A DNA stretch of 64,000 nt from VAZQ01 sp035293945 (GCA_035293945.1 DATGLV010000039.1:186001-250000); one strand, 5' to 3'; numbered from the stretch's first letter, positions 17,545 to 26,564 are shown. The notes: generated by a model from the sequence alone, not told the origin. Program-made: numbers and translations.

Positions 17545-18564
17545 ATGCAGCGGTTCATGACCGCATGGCTGGCGGCGGTTGCGGTCCTGGTCGCGACTCA
17601 ATGTGCTCCGGCGGAGGGCGTCGAAGAATTCTACCGGGGCAGGCAGATCAAGATCATAGTCGGGACGGCGTCGGGCCAAGACTACGATTCGTGGGCCCGC
17701 TTGCTTGCCCGGCATCTCGTCCGCTTCCTGCCCGGCAATCCCACCGCCATTGTCGAGAACATGCCGGGCGCCGGCCATATCCTGGCGACCAATTATCTGT
17801 TCAACCTCGCGCCCCGCGACGGCAGCGTCATCGGCATGGTGTCGCGCAACATGACTGAAGCCGCCATCATGCACCTGCCCAACGTGCGCTTCGAGCCGGA
17901 TAAATTCAGCTGGATCGGCAGTCCCGAGCTCAATCATCGGGTCTTGTTCGTCAACACCGCCTCCGGATTTAATCAGGTCAGCGATCTCTATGCCCGCGAG
18001 CTGGTCGTCGGCACGCCCGGCGGCGCCCAGGGCGTGAGCGCAGCTCCGATCCTGCTCAAGAACCTCATGCACATGCGGGTCAAGATCATCCAGGGCTATC
18101 ACTCGCCCGGCGATGTCATCCTGGCGATGGCGCGACGCGAGGTCGACGGCATTGTGCAGAGCGTTGGCGCGCCTGACGGTGCACGCCGGCAATGGATCGA
18201 ATCCGGGCAGATGCGCGTGTTGTTCTCGATGGAGCGCGAGCGCGTTCCCTCACTCAATGCGCCGACAATTTTCGAATTTGCCAAAACGGATAAGCAGCGG
18301 GGCGTGCTCGCCTTCTTTGCTTCCAGCATGGAGCTCGGCCGCCCGATCATGGCACCGCCGGCCGTCCCGGCAGAGCGCATTGCGGCGTTGCGCTCCGCTT
18401 TCGATGCGGTTGTCCGCGACCCCGCATTCCTGAGGGAGGCGGCAGCGCAAGGATTCGAGGTCATGCCGCAAACCGGCGAGGAGATCGCCGCGCAGGTCGC
18501 CGCCGCCATGGCGACGCCGCGGGACATTGTCGATGAGGCGCAGCGCGCCTCGACCACGGAGTAG
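17545..18564 (+). CDS. TctC-like solute-binding protein (EFYRGRQI subtype)
   Basis: An exported binding protein of the tripartite tricarboxylate group, in the subtype that begins EEFYRGRQIKIIVGTASG after the signal peptide. ATG 17545 gives 339 residues with a signal sequence ending near APAEG, and GGAAAG lies upstream; an in-frame ATG at 17485 would add 20 polar residues. Other landmarks are LPGNPTAIVENMPGAG and the C-terminal APPAVPAERIAALRSAF. No membrane subunits are nearby. The NMT1-type binding protein follows after 12 bases, so two different orphan binding proteins share a transcript. Confidence 0.88.
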   Translation: MQRFMTAWLAAVAVLVATQCAPAEGVEEFYRGRQIKIIVGTASGQDYDSWARLLARHLVRFLPGNPTAIVENMPGAGHILATNYLFNLAPRDGSVIGMVSRNMTEAAIMHLPNVRFEPDKFSWIGSPELNHRVLFVNTASGFNQVSDLYARELVVGTPGGAQGVSAAPILLKNLMHMRVKIIQGYHSPGDVILAMARREVDGIVQSVGAPDGARRQWIESGQMRVLFSMERERVPSLNAPTIFEFAKTDKQRGVLAFFASSMELGRPIMAPPAVPAERIAALRSAFDAVVRDPAFLREAAAQGFEVMPQTGEEIAAQVAAAMATPRDIVDEAQRASTTE

Positions 18565-18576
18565 TCAGGGGCGAAG

Positions 18577-19581
18577 ATGCATTTTCAAGCGCGTTCCGCG
18601 GCGATCATCGGCATCGCCTTGGTCGGCTGGCTCACCGGAGTCCATGGCACCGCAGCCCAAACTGCCGTCCTTCGCTATGGGGTCGACACGGATCGGAACC
18701 TCAACGCGCTGGCCCAGGTCGTGGCCGAGCGCGAAGGGTTCTTTGCCCGCGCGGGAATCAAGCTTGAGCTCGTCCATTTCGCCGCGACCGGCGACCGCCC
18801 AAACGATCGCGCCGCCATGATGTCGGCGCGCGACAAGTTCGACATGACACGGGTGCAGACGACGCTGCTGGTCGAGGAGGGTCTCAAGGGAAGCAACTTC
18901 GTGGCCATTGCGGGCGTCGTCAACAATCCGGCCTACTTTCTGGTCGCGCGGCCCGAGATCAAGACGTTCGCCGACCTCAAGGGCAGGAGCCTCGCCGTCA
19001 CCATCCCGAGCGACGGCATCACGATGACGGCGCAGAAGCTGCTCGCGATGCACGGGCTCGCGCCCGGTGACGTCGAGATCAAGGATATCGGCGGCTCGGG
19101 CCCGCGGGTCGCCTGCCTCAAGTCCGGTGCCTGCGCGGCCGCTTCGCTGTCGCAGCCGCCGGTGTTCGACGCGCTGGACGCAGGCTTCCATTCGCTTGCG
19201 CTGCATCGTGAGGCCGGCTCGCTGCTCTACGTGGTGGATGTGGTCGATCGCGCTTGGGCGGCGGCGCACGCCGATGTCGTGACCAGATATGTCCGTGCCA
19301 CCGCGGCCGCGTTCCGCTTCATCCATGATCCGGCAAACCGCGAAGCCGTGGTCAAGGCGGCGATGCAGCAGACCGGGCAGAGCGAAGCCCGCGCGCGGCA
19401 AATGCTGGACTATATCTGGGACCCCAAGAACGATGCGCTACCGCGCCAAGGCGAGATCGACATGCGGGGGCTCTCCGGCATGATCGCGCTGCAAGGCGAG
19501 TTCGGTATACTCACAGCGCCGCTGCCGCCGGCCCAGCGCTTCGTCGATCTCAGCTATCTCGAGGCGGCGGGCGTCCGCTGA
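18577..19581 (+). CDS. NMT1/TauA-type ABC transporter substrate-binding protein
   Basis: A 334-residue periplasmic binding protein of the NMT1/THI5-SsuA class. A signal peptide (about 1-28, ending GTAAQ) precedes LRYGVDTDRNLNAL and REGFFARAGIKLELV, and a KTFADLKGRSLAVT segment is characteristic. These proteins serve ABC importers for sulfonates, nitrate, pyrimidine precursors or aromatic acids, but no permease or ATPase gene is adjacent. It starts 12 bases after the TctC-like gene. A RIME-like repeat begins one base after its stop codon. Confidence 0.88.
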   Translation: MHFQARSAAIIGIALVGWLTGVHGTAAQTAVLRYGVDTDRNLNALAQVVAEREGFFARAGIKLELVHFAATGDRPNDRAAMMSARDKFDMTRVQTTLLVEEGLKGSNFVAIAGVVNNPAYFLVARPEIKTFADLKGRSLAVTIPSDGITMTAQKLLAMHGLAPGDVEIKDIGGSGPRVACLKSGACAAASLSQPPVFDALDAGFHSLALHREAGSLLYVVDVVDRAWAAAHADVVTRYVRATAAAFRFIHDPANREAVVKAAMQQTGQSEARARQMLDYIWDPKNDALPRQGEIDMRGLSGMIALQGEFGILTAPLPPAQRFVDLSYLEAAGVR

Positions 19582-19680
19582 GCGCATGTTCTGGAAAAGC
19601 GGACGCCGGTTTTCCGACAAGAACATGCGCTAACAGGAAAGAATCAGAGCGTATTCCGATCTATTTGATCGGAATGCGCC
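19582..19680. repeat. RIME1-like double palindrome
   Basis: The first palindrome has 11-bp arms at 19582-19592 and 19620-19630 (GCGCATGTTCT), continued inward by GGAAAA/TTTTCC. The second has 13-bp arms at 19649-19661 and 19667-19679 with one G-T mismatch. Two consecutive palindromes of this sequence type in about 100 bases match the Rhizobium-specific intergenic mosaic element RIME1 as I remember it. It lies directly after a stop codon, where it can act on the mRNA 3' end. Confidence 0.75.
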
Positions 19681-19765
19681 CTAAGAAGCCTTGCGGCGCC
19701 CGCATGGTCGGCTCAGGATGCTAAGAGATTCAAGATCAATACCCATACGGGGGAGGAGAACTGTC

Positions 19766-20413
19766 ATGGCCAAGTCGAGCCTCTGCGCAGCATTGATCCT
19801 GGGGGCGATGCTCGCCCTGCCGCGGCTTGCCGGAGCCGGCGATATCATCGCCGATTGGGACACCGTCAAGCTGCCGCCAAAGCCGGAGCTCAAGTCGGTG
19901 ACGGTCGACCCCAAGACCACCGCGCTGCTCGTGCTCGACCTGATGAAGAACAACTGCGGCCAGCGTCCGCGCTGCATGCCGATCGTGCCGACGGTGAAGA
20001 AGCTGCTCGACGAGGCGCGCGCTCATAACATGATGATCGTCTACAACCTGACCGGCAACTCCAAGCCCGAGGACATGGCCGATCCGAGCGTCATGCCCAA
20101 GGCCGGAGATTTCCTGATCAAGAACGGACGCGGCGGCGACAAGTTCATCGATTCCAATCTTGATGCCGGCCTGAAGGAGAAAGGCATCAGGACCGTGATC
20201 ATCACCGGCACTTCGGCTCAAGGTGCGGTCGCCACCACCAGCAACGGCGCGACCGGGCGCGGCTACAAGGTGGTGGTGCCGGTTGACGGCACGGCCTCGG
20301 AAGATTCCTTCCGCGAGCTCTACGGCATCTATCATCTGGCCGAGGGCGGGCCGGCCGCGCTCACGCAGAACGTGACGGTGACGCGCAGCGACATGATCAA
20401 GTTCGGCGGCTGA
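19766..20413 (+). CDS. Exported isochorismatase-family (cysteine hydrolase-like) protein
   Basis: A 215-residue protein of the isochorismatase-like fold with an N-terminal signal peptide (1-24, ending LAGAG). ATG 19766 has a GGAGGAG ribosome site. The family Asp is at 58 (LLVLDLMKNNC) and a Lys at 126 (GGDKF). The position of the nucleophilic Cys is Ala 154 (TGTSAQGAVATT), so hydrolysis by a Cys nucleophile is not possible at that site. EntB-type isochorismatases also lack this Cys. An exported location is unusual for the family. The substrate is unknown. Confidence 0.82.
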   Translation: MAKSSLCAALILGAMLALPRLAGAGDIIADWDTVKLPPKPELKSVTVDPKTTALLVLDLMKNNCGQRPRCMPIVPTVKKLLDEARAHNMMIVYNLTGNSKPEDMADPSVMPKAGDFLIKNGRGGDKFIDSNLDAGLKEKGIRTVIITGTSAQGAVATTSNGATGRGYKVVVPVDGTASEDSFRELYGIYHLAEGGPAALTQNVTVTRSDMIKFGG

Positions 20414-20447
20414 TGGCGGTAGCTGATTCGCGCGGAAGTGCATGGGG

Positions 20448-20550
20448 TTGGAGAAAACACGCCCTTGTCCCGGCCTTGAGCCAGGACGTTCCAAACTAAA
20501 GTTTTCTCCAAAGCCCGGAACGGTCCCGGGTCGGAGCCCGGGACAAGGGC
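20448..20550. repeat. Interleaved inverted repeats between convergent genes
   Basis: An 11-bp arm (20448-20458, TTGGAGAAAAC) is complementary to 20501-20511. A 13-bp arm (20461-20473) is complementary to 20538-20550. The order is A-B-A'-B', so both stems can form together only as a pseudoknot. The element fills the gap between the convergent isochorismatase-like and M48 genes and may end transcription from both sides. Confidence 0.75.
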
Positions 20551-20553
20551 CCG

Positions 20554-22074
20554 CTATTCCAGCACGACCTTCACCAGGTCGCCGGGGTTGACCCGGTCGC
20601 CGGGTTCGAGCCCGTTGAGGATGCGGAAGCGCTCGAGCTTCTTGTCTGCGACCGCCATGCGGCTCGCGAACTGCTCGACGGTGTCGCCAGTCCCGACGGT
20701 GACGACACGCAGCCGCAGCGGCCGCGCCGCCTTGCTCTCGGCGAGAGTGAGGCGACGGAAGCTCGCGACCGAATCGCGGAACCCCCGGTCGACTTCCGGT
20801 GTCATGTGCTTGGCGGCGAAGATGAAGCGGTAGACGTCGCTGCCGAAGCGGACTGCGAACAGGCGGAACGCCCATTGGTCGCCCTTGGCGGTCGCGGTCG
20901 CGGCCGGGAAGCCGCTGACGGTGGTGCTTTCGATGCTCTTTGCGTCGACGTTCTCGATCCAGCCGGAATTGAGATAATCGGTGAGCGACTGCTCGGGCGG
21001 TACGCTCACCACGTCGAGCCTTAGCGCCTCGCCGCCGCCCTCTTTCACGCCGAGGATCGCCTGCGCGGTGTTGTCGAGGGTGAAGCCCTCCGGGGCCACG
21101 AAAGTGAAGCCGAGCCGCGGATGCAGGAAATGGCGGCCGCGCACCAGGCCCTCGCTCGGGTCGTCGCCGTAGACCATGCCGTCGATTGCCGCCAGGTAGG
21201 CTTCGCGATCGCGTGCGCCGTTGGCCGGGCCGAGCGCGCCAGCCTTCGCTTCCGCGTTCTTGACCCGCTCGGGCGTTGCCGGATGGGAGGACAGGAAATC
21301 AGGCGCGCGCGGATCGATATTGGCCTGTCCCGATTGCCTGAGCTCCGAGTCGCGGCCGAGCGAGGTGAGGAAGCGCGCCGCCCCATAGGCGTCGTAACCG
21401 GCTTTGGCCGCGATGGTGACCCCGATGCCGTCGGCTTCGAACTCCTGCGCGCGCGAGAAGCTCGCCAGCGCGATCTTCGATTTGGCGAGCGCCAGCGCCC
21501 CGACCTCCGGATCGCTCAGGACGCTGTTGGCCATTCGGCTCACCAACGCGACCTGACGCATGCGGTCCTCGCGCATCTCCGCATGATGGGCGATCACGTG
21601 TGCCATCTCGTGCGCCATCACCGAGGCGAGCTCGGAATTATCGTTGGCCAGCGCGATCAGCCCGCGCGTGACGTAGAGCTGTCCGGTCGGCAGCGCGAAG
21701 GCATTGACCACCGGCGAATTGAGCAGCGTGACGCGATAATGCTGGTCGGGCCGGTCCGATGCCGCCACCAGCTTCTCGACCGTCTCGCTCACCATCTCCT
21801 GGATGCGCGTGTCTTCGTAGGCGCCGTTATAGGCGGCGAGAATCCGCTCGTGCTCGCGCTGGACCGCCGGATCGGCGTCGGTGGCGGCGGTCGCCGCGGC
21901 TTTCGGGGCCCCCGGTTGCGCCGCCTGCCGGTCCATGATGCCGGAGCTCGCGCAGCCGGCGAGCAACAAGAGCGCCGCCGCGAGGCCGAGACGCGCCAGC
22001 TGGTCGCGCAAGCGTGCGCGCCCGCACCGCTGCAACCGAAAGCTACCGGACGAAGTCTGTGCTGCCCTCTCCAC
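20554..22074 (-). CDS. M48 family metalloprotease, lipoprotein, with C-terminal LysM-like region
   Basis: A 506-residue zinc protease of the BepA/YfgC type. The lipobox LLLLAGC places lipid-modified Cys at 41. The zinc site is HEMAH (His155, Glu156, His159) with the third ligand Glu213 in EFEAD. DRP-x-P-DFLSSHPATPERV matches periplasmic M48 members. The C-terminal 60 residues (VVTVGTGDTVEQFASRMAV, PGDRVNPGDLVKVV) look like a LysM-type wall-binding module. It is predicted to process or quality-control outer-membrane proteins from the periplasmic side. The start is a GTG with a poor ribosome site. Confidence 0.92.
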   Translation of the reverse strand: MERAAQTSSGSFRLQRCGRARLRDQLARLGLAAALLLLAGCASSGIMDRQAAQPGAPKAAATAATDADPAVQREHERILAAYNGAYEDTRIQEMVSETVEKLVAASDRPDQHYRVTLLNSPVVNAFALPTGQLYVTRGLIALANDNSELASVMAHEMAHVIAHHAEMREDRMRQVALVSRMANSVLSDPEVGALALAKSKIALASFSRAQEFEADGIGVTIAAKAGYDAYGAARFLTSLGRDSELRQSGQANIDPRAPDFLSSHPATPERVKNAEAKAGALGPANGARDREAYLAAIDGMVYGDDPSEGLVRGRHFLHPRLGFTFVAPEGFTLDNTAQAILGVKEGGGEALRLDVVSVPPEQSLTDYLNSGWIENVDAKSIESTTVSGFPAATATAKGDQWAFRLFAVRFGSDVYRFIFAAKHMTPEVDRGFRDSVASFRRLTLAESKAARPLRLRVVTVGTGDTVEQFASRMAVADKKLERFRILNGLEPGDRVNPGDLVKVVLE

Positions 22075-22556
22075 GCGCCCGCATCACTTGCGATCGGCGA
22101 TTTCGATCCGCCCGGGCCGCTTCGCCGCCATAGGCGGTCCCGAACGCTCCTTGGCTTCCGACTCAGGATCGAGGGAGGTGGCGATTCTCCGACAACGCGA
22201 AAAGCAACGCGAGGCAAAGCGCTTGCGATGAGCGCCCTTGCCGAATGTCGAATGAATCCCCCGCCTCGGCGGGCCTGAAGGCGTCTTCTCGCGACGCCTT
22301 GCCCGGGCCGCCTTGCCCATCCTTGGCCGCGAAGATGGCATAATGTGGTTCGCCGGTAAGGCCAAGCGACGTCATCACACGCCTTCGTGACCTCTCGGCT
22401 CGCAGGTTCCCGTGCGGACAGCTTTTGGCCGCCTTGAGCCCACTGACGATAAACAGCTTTTCTTGTTCCGGGCGATAGCGCGTCGAAGACCCCCGCGTAA
22501 ACGCGCTATTGGCCGGGACCGTCCCGAGGTAGGGCCAAGGTTAGGGCCAAGGTCGC
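22075..22556. other. Gap without a convincing gene; holds a dispersed-repeat relative
   Basis: Short open frames on the minus strand (22084-22378) lack family character and a consistent start. The stretch around 22478-22510 (GTCGAAGAC then CGCGTAA) resembles part of the repeat at 42343-42372. The promoter of the M48 gene should lie near 22075-22200. Confidence 0.5.
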
Positions 22557-23519
22557 TCAGGTGACCTTCGCAAACCCGTACAGCGTCTGCGGATTATCCA
22601 CCAGGATGCGGTTGCGGACAGCCTCGTCGGGCGCCCACTGCGCCAACAGATCGAACAACATCGCATCGTCCGGCTTGTTGGGCTCGCTCGGATGCGGCCA
22701 GTTGCTGCCCCAAACCAGCCGCTCGGGCGCCGCCTTCACGTAGGCTTGCCCGATCTTGTTGACATCCGCATAGCCGGGTGGACCGTCCTTGCTGCTGTCG
22801 TAGGTCACCGACAGCTTCACCCAGGTGCGCCCCTTGTCGATGAGGCGGCGGATGATGCCGAACGCCGGATGATCGATGCCTTCCGGCTGCGGCAAGTGGC
22901 CCATGTGATCGAACACGATCGGCGAGGCGAGCCGGCCGAGCAGATCCTGCGAAGCGACGATCTGCTCCGCCGTGGTGTTGAACTGCACGTGCCAGCCGAG
23001 ACCATTGACCTTCTTCGACAGCGTCTCGATCATCTCCGGCGTCGCGGTTGAGGCCGCGCCCGGCCGGCCGCTGGTGAGCGAGAAGCGGATGCCGCGCACG
23101 CCGGCCGCGTCATACATCTTCAGCTCCGCGTCGGTGATCTCCGGATAGACGATGACGACGCCGCGCGCATTTGGGCCGAGCTGCTTGATGGCATCGAGCG
23201 CGGCGAGATTGTCAGAGACCGGAGCCGGGTAGGGCGCTGGCGTCACCACGATGTTGCGGCTCGTCCCGATCCGGCGCTGCAGCAGCCGATAATCGTCGAC
23301 CCGCGCATTCGGCACCTGTTGGGCTTGCGGTCGCGACGGCGGGAAACGGGCGGGGTCATAGATGTGATGGTGGCAGTCGCAGGCGCCCGGAGGGGCTTTG
23401 ACCTTCGCATTTTCGCTGCCCGACGAGTTGGGCGCGGTCTCGGCACGGCTTGCGCCAACTCCCGATGCGGTGGCGGCGAGCGCCGAAGCGCCCTGGATGA
23501 AGGTGCGACGCGCAATCAT
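22557..23519 (-). CDS. Tat-exported amidohydrolase (PDC hydrolase-like)
   Basis: A 320-residue amidohydrolase-2 protein with TIM-barrel features close to 2-pyrone-4,6-dicarboxylate lactonase-type enzymes. The metal motif HHHIYD covers residues 50-55 and the C-terminal RLVWGSNWPHP carries the metal-binding region. The N-terminus has a twin-arginine signal (RRTFIQGASALAATASG), so the folded metalloenzyme is exported by Tat. The ribosome site GGGAGG is well placed before ATG 23519. The substrate is unknown; lactones or carboxylated aromatics are plausible given the neighbouring uptake proteins. Confidence 0.9.
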   Translation of the reverse strand: MIARRTFIQGASALAATASGVGASRAETAPNSSGSENAKVKAPPGACDCHHHIYDPARFPPSRPQAQQVPNARVDDYRLLQRRIGTSRNIVVTPAPYPAPVSDNLAALDAIKQLGPNARGVVIVYPEITDAELKMYDAAGVRGIRFSLTSGRPGAASTATPEMIETLSKKVNGLGWHVQFNTTAEQIVASQDLLGRLASPIVFDHMGHLPQPEGIDHPAFGIIRRLIDKGRTWVKLSVTYDSSKDGPPGYADVNKIGQAYVKAAPERLVWGSNWPHPSEPNKPDDAMLFDLLAQWAPDEAVRNRILVDNPQTLYGFAKVT

Positions 23520-23621
23520 GTGGTCCTCCCGAAATGCGCCATCTCATGCGGCGATGGGACCACATTATAGACCTAAACGGTGCGCGCCGCGCCGTGTCGG
23601 TTCCGGCGAAGCGAGACCGCC

Positions 23622-24872
23622 TCAGGCGATGCTGAGGCTCGTCATTGCCCCGATGCCGGGCAGGAACTGTTGCGACAGCTGCCCCTGGTAAAGTGCGAAG
23701 GCCTGCGCGAGATCGGCGCTGAGCACGTTGGCGGCGCCCCCATTCGCCGTGTTGCTGTCGCCCTTGAGAAGGGCCAGCAGGGCGTCCTGCACCGAGTTGC
23801 CGGTATCGGAGCCTGTGCCGGGCGTCAGGCCCCTCTGCGGCGCAAGGCGCTGCAGCAGTGCTGCCACTGCATCCTGCGCGGTCGTTCCGGTCGCATCCGT
23901 GCTGCTCGTGGTTGTCGCGCTGTTGCTGCTGCTTGCTGCTGTAGGATCGTTCGGGTCGACCGAGTCGAAGAGCGCCAGTAAAGCATCTGTCGCGGTGTTG
24001 CCGCCCGGCGCGGGCGCTTGCAGCGCCGAAACAAATTGTTGCTCGCTGACGCTGCCAGTGCCGCTCGGATCGAGCTGCGCATAGAGTGCATCTGCTCCCG
24101 CCGTGGTGCCGCCGGCGGCGGTGACCGCCTGCTCGAGCTCGGTCTGCGTGATGTTGCCGTCGCCGTTGGTATCGACGCTGCTGAAGATGTTCTGCGCGAT
24201 CTGCGTGGGCGAGTTGCCGGCGCCGCCGCCATCGACATCGAACAGGGCCGTCAAAGCATCGTCGGCGCTGCTGCCGTCGCTTCCGACCGTGCCGCTGCTG
24301 TCGTTCGCGCTCGCCGGCGGCGCCCCGAAGCCGTGGTGATGATGGCCGTGCGGCAACGACTGGAACAGGCCTTGGGCGAATTGCTGCTCGCTGACGCTAC
24401 CGGTCCCATTGGGATCAAGCTGCGCATAGAGCGCATCGGCCGCCGCCTTGGTGCCGCCCGCACCGGTCACTGCCTGCTCGAGCTCGCTCTGCGAGATCGA
24501 GCCGTCTCCATTCGTGTCGATTTGCGAGAACAGGCTTTGCGCGAGCTCATCGACGCCGCTGCTATGCGCCCCGGGCCAGCCCTGCGCCTGGAAGCCGACC
24601 AGCTGCGCCTGCACCCCATCGCTCAACCCCGAGCTGGGAAACGCTTGCGCGAATTGCTGTTCGTCGAAGCCGCCGGTTCCGTTCGGATCGAGCAGCGAAT
24701 AGAGCGCGTCCGCCGCCTGTGTGCTGCCGCCTGCATTGGTAACGGCCGTCTCGAGTTCGCCCTGCGATACCGAGCCGTCGCCGTTTCCGTCGGTCTTGTT
24801 GAACAGATATTGTTGCAGCTGCTGTAACGCGGCCGGACTGAAGCCGCCGCCAACGCCACTCGCGAGGCTCAT
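23622..24872 (-). CDS. EF-hand repeat calcium-binding protein
   Basis: A 416-residue protein with six EF-hand-type loops in three pairs. Canonical loops begin at about residues 28, 119 and 234 (DTNGDGSISQSE type), each followed 34 residues later by a degenerate loop (DPNGTGSVSEQQ type, about 62, 153 and 268). Modules two and three are nearly the same sequence, so they arose by recent internal duplication. A His run (HGHHHHG, near 178) follows module two. The C-terminal third is Thr/Ser/Asp-rich. There is no signal peptide. ATG 24872 has a GGAGA ribosome site. Calcium buffering or sensing is likely; no partner is known. Confidence 0.88.
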   Translation of the reverse strand: MSLASGVGGGFSPAALQQLQQYLFNKTDGNGDGSVSQGELETAVTNAGGSTQAADALYSLLDPNGTGGFDEQQFAQAFPSSGLSDGVQAQLVGFQAQGWPGAHSSGVDELAQSLFSQIDTNGDGSISQSELEQAVTGAGGTKAAADALYAQLDPNGTGSVSEQQFAQGLFQSLPHGHHHHGFGAPPASANDSSGTVGSDGSSADDALTALFDVDGGGAGNSPTQIAQNIFSSVDTNGDGNITQTELEQAVTAAGGTTAGADALYAQLDPSGTGSVSEQQFVSALQAPAPGGNTATDALLALFDSVDPNDPTAASSSNSATTTSSTDATGTTAQDAVAALLQRLAPQRGLTPGTGSDTGNSVQDALLALLKGDSNTANGGAANVLSADLAQAFALYQGQLSQQFLPGIGAMTSLSIA

Positions 24873-25250
24873 TGCACATCTCCGATTGCTGCGCGGGTCG
24901 CGCCCTGCATGCAATCAGCAAACGCTGTGCCACGCGCCAACAGACAAACTTCGTGAACGATTTCAACGATGGGGCAGTTGGCGTGTTGCACCGCGCGCGC
25001 AACGCCCGGCGCTTTCTGCCGGGGACAGCGCGCACCTGGCGGGCAAGAATTGCCGCGCCAATTGCTGTCGCGTGTGAAGGCGCCGCTCGCGTTAGGGTCA
25101 ATCTGGTTGGGCCCGGCGTAATCGTGTCGGTAATGAGATACATGTCATAAGGGCAGCGGAGCCCGGATATAAAGAGGGGCCTGCCGTCTCCTTTCCGGGC
25201 TTGCTGGCTGCCGCGGCAGAGTTCACATTCCTGGAATTCACTAAAGACGA
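24873..25250. other. Divergent intergenic region with no gene seen
   Basis: The 378 bases separate the divergent EF-hand and DUF4105 genes and must hold both promoters. Frames here are short and lack motifs. No clear operator or repeat stands out. Confidence 0.55.
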
Positions 25251-26267
25251 GTGAGCCGCCTTATGTGGACGCTGCTCCGCTGGTTGAAGACTGGAGCGAG
25301 CCTTCTGGTCCGGATCGTCGTGATCACATGGACTACGCTCGCCATCTATTATTCGAATCTGCCGTGGCCCGCCCTGCGGTTGGCATTGGCCGTGGCGCTT
25401 GCCGCCTTCGCAGGCTGGGCGTTCTGGCTGTCGCGTCGGCGGCGCATGCCGGTGGCAGCCTACGCGCTGGTGCTCGGGGTTGTTGCCTGGTGGCTCACCA
25501 TTACTCCCTCGCAAAATCGAAACTGGCGCCCGGAGGTTGCGGTAATGCCGCGGGCCTTCATCGAGGGAGACCATGTGCGCCTGACGGGCGTCCGCAACTT
25601 CGACTACCGCAGCCCCGACGATTTCACGGTGCACTATGAAGAGCGGAAAATAAATCTCTCTCACGTGACCGGCCTCGACTTTTACGTATCCTACTTCTGG
25701 AGCCAAGCGCCGGTGGCGCACACGTTCGTCAGCTTCGATTTCGACAATGCCTCGCCGTTGAGCATCTCCATCGAGACGCGGCCGGAGGTAGGCCGTGGTT
25801 TCGAGCCAATCGCTTCCATGTTCAAGCAATTCGAGTTGATTTACGTGGTGGGCGAGGAGCGTGACCTCGTGGGTGTGCGCGCCAATTACCGCGGCGAGGC
25901 GGTGTACCTTTATCACCTCAACACCTCGCCCGACGACGCGCGCCGGCTATTGAGGATCTATCTGGCGCGGATCAACGAGCTCGCCGATCGCCCGGAGTTC
26001 TACAATTTGCTGACCAATAGCTGCACCATCAATATCGTTCGTTACGCGAACGCAGCCGGGCGCAAGGGGCGGTTCGACATCCGCCACCTCTTCAATGGTC
26101 TGATAGACAGCTATCTCTATTACTCGGGCTGGGTGGACACGACGCTGTCATTCGACGAGTTGCGGCGGCGCTCGCTGATCGACAAGGCCGCCCAGGCGGC
26201 CGACGGCGCACCGGAGCCGGATTTTTCGCGGCTGATCCGCGCATCCCTGCCGACGCTTGCTAAGTGA
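25251..26267 (+). CDS. Membrane protein with DUF4105 domain
   Basis: A 338-residue inner-membrane protein. Three hydrophobic segments occupy about 10-90 (SLLVRIVVITWTTLAIYY; LRLALAVALAAFAGWAFWL; AAYALVLGVVAWWLT). A periplasmic DUF4105 domain follows, with the family's VAHTFVSFDF, ETRPEVGRGFEP and the conserved Cys in LLTNSCTINIVRY. DUF4105 is related to papain-like (NlpC/P60-type) hydrolases, and Cys/His positions fit, but activity is unproven. The start is GTG 25251; ATG 25263 is an alternative. The last codons meet the end of a decayed gene on the other strand. Confidence 0.88.
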   Translation: MSRLMWTLLRWLKTGASLLVRIVVITWTTLAIYYSNLPWPALRLALAVALAAFAGWAFWLSRRRRMPVAAYALVLGVVAWWLTITPSQNRNWRPEVAVMPRAFIEGDHVRLTGVRNFDYRSPDDFTVHYEERKINLSHVTGLDFYVSYFWSQAPVAHTFVSFDFDNASPLSISIETRPEVGRGFEPIASMFKQFELIYVVGEERDLVGVRANYRGEAVYLYHLNTSPDDARRLLRIYLARINELADRPEFYNLLTNSCTINIVRYANAAGRKGRFDIRHLFNGLIDSYLYYSGWVDTTLSFDELRRRSLIDKAAQAADGAPEPDFSRLIRASLPTLAK

Positions 26268-26545
26268 TTCCCGCCACGATGGCGACCGCACAGGCTCCAC
26301 CGTCCGAGAAGGTGGATTCTCTCGATGCGATCCTCGTAAAGCACAGTGCGTGTGACGATCACGTCGAGCATCATGAACAGAAAGAACGCCAGGACCAGAT
26401 AAATCACATACGGTTCGGAGCCGCGGGCATACCACCACAGCAGCGCTGTGCCGAACAGAGCGGAACCAGCCGACCTCCATAATTTTTCCCTGTACGTCCG
26501 CGGAAAAGCCACCTGCCCCAGATCGACAGCGCTTTCGTTTGCCAT
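26262..26545 (-). pseudogene. Truncated and frameshifted membrane protein gene
   Basis: From ATG 26545 (GAGGG ribosome site) the reverse strand codes a good protein start, with two hydrophobic segments in SAGSALFGTALLWWYARG and YVIYLVLAFFLFMMLDVIV, then TVLYEDRIERIHLLGRWSL. This resembles the start of bacterial PH-like (YdbT/DUF304-type) proteins. After that the frame turns into nonsense running antisense through DUF4105. A one-base shift instead reads AVAIVAGIT and stops at 26262-26264. The remaining part of the family domain is missing, so it is a 3'-truncated remnant. The gene upstream (26565) may be its former operon partner. Confidence 0.6.
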
Positions 26546-26564
26546 GTTTCCCTCAAACAAGAGC

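Noticed and set aside
22084..22378. Two overlapping minus-strand small frames between M48 and amidohydrolase genes
   Set aside because: No ribosome site, no family motif, and typical low-complexity shadow composition.
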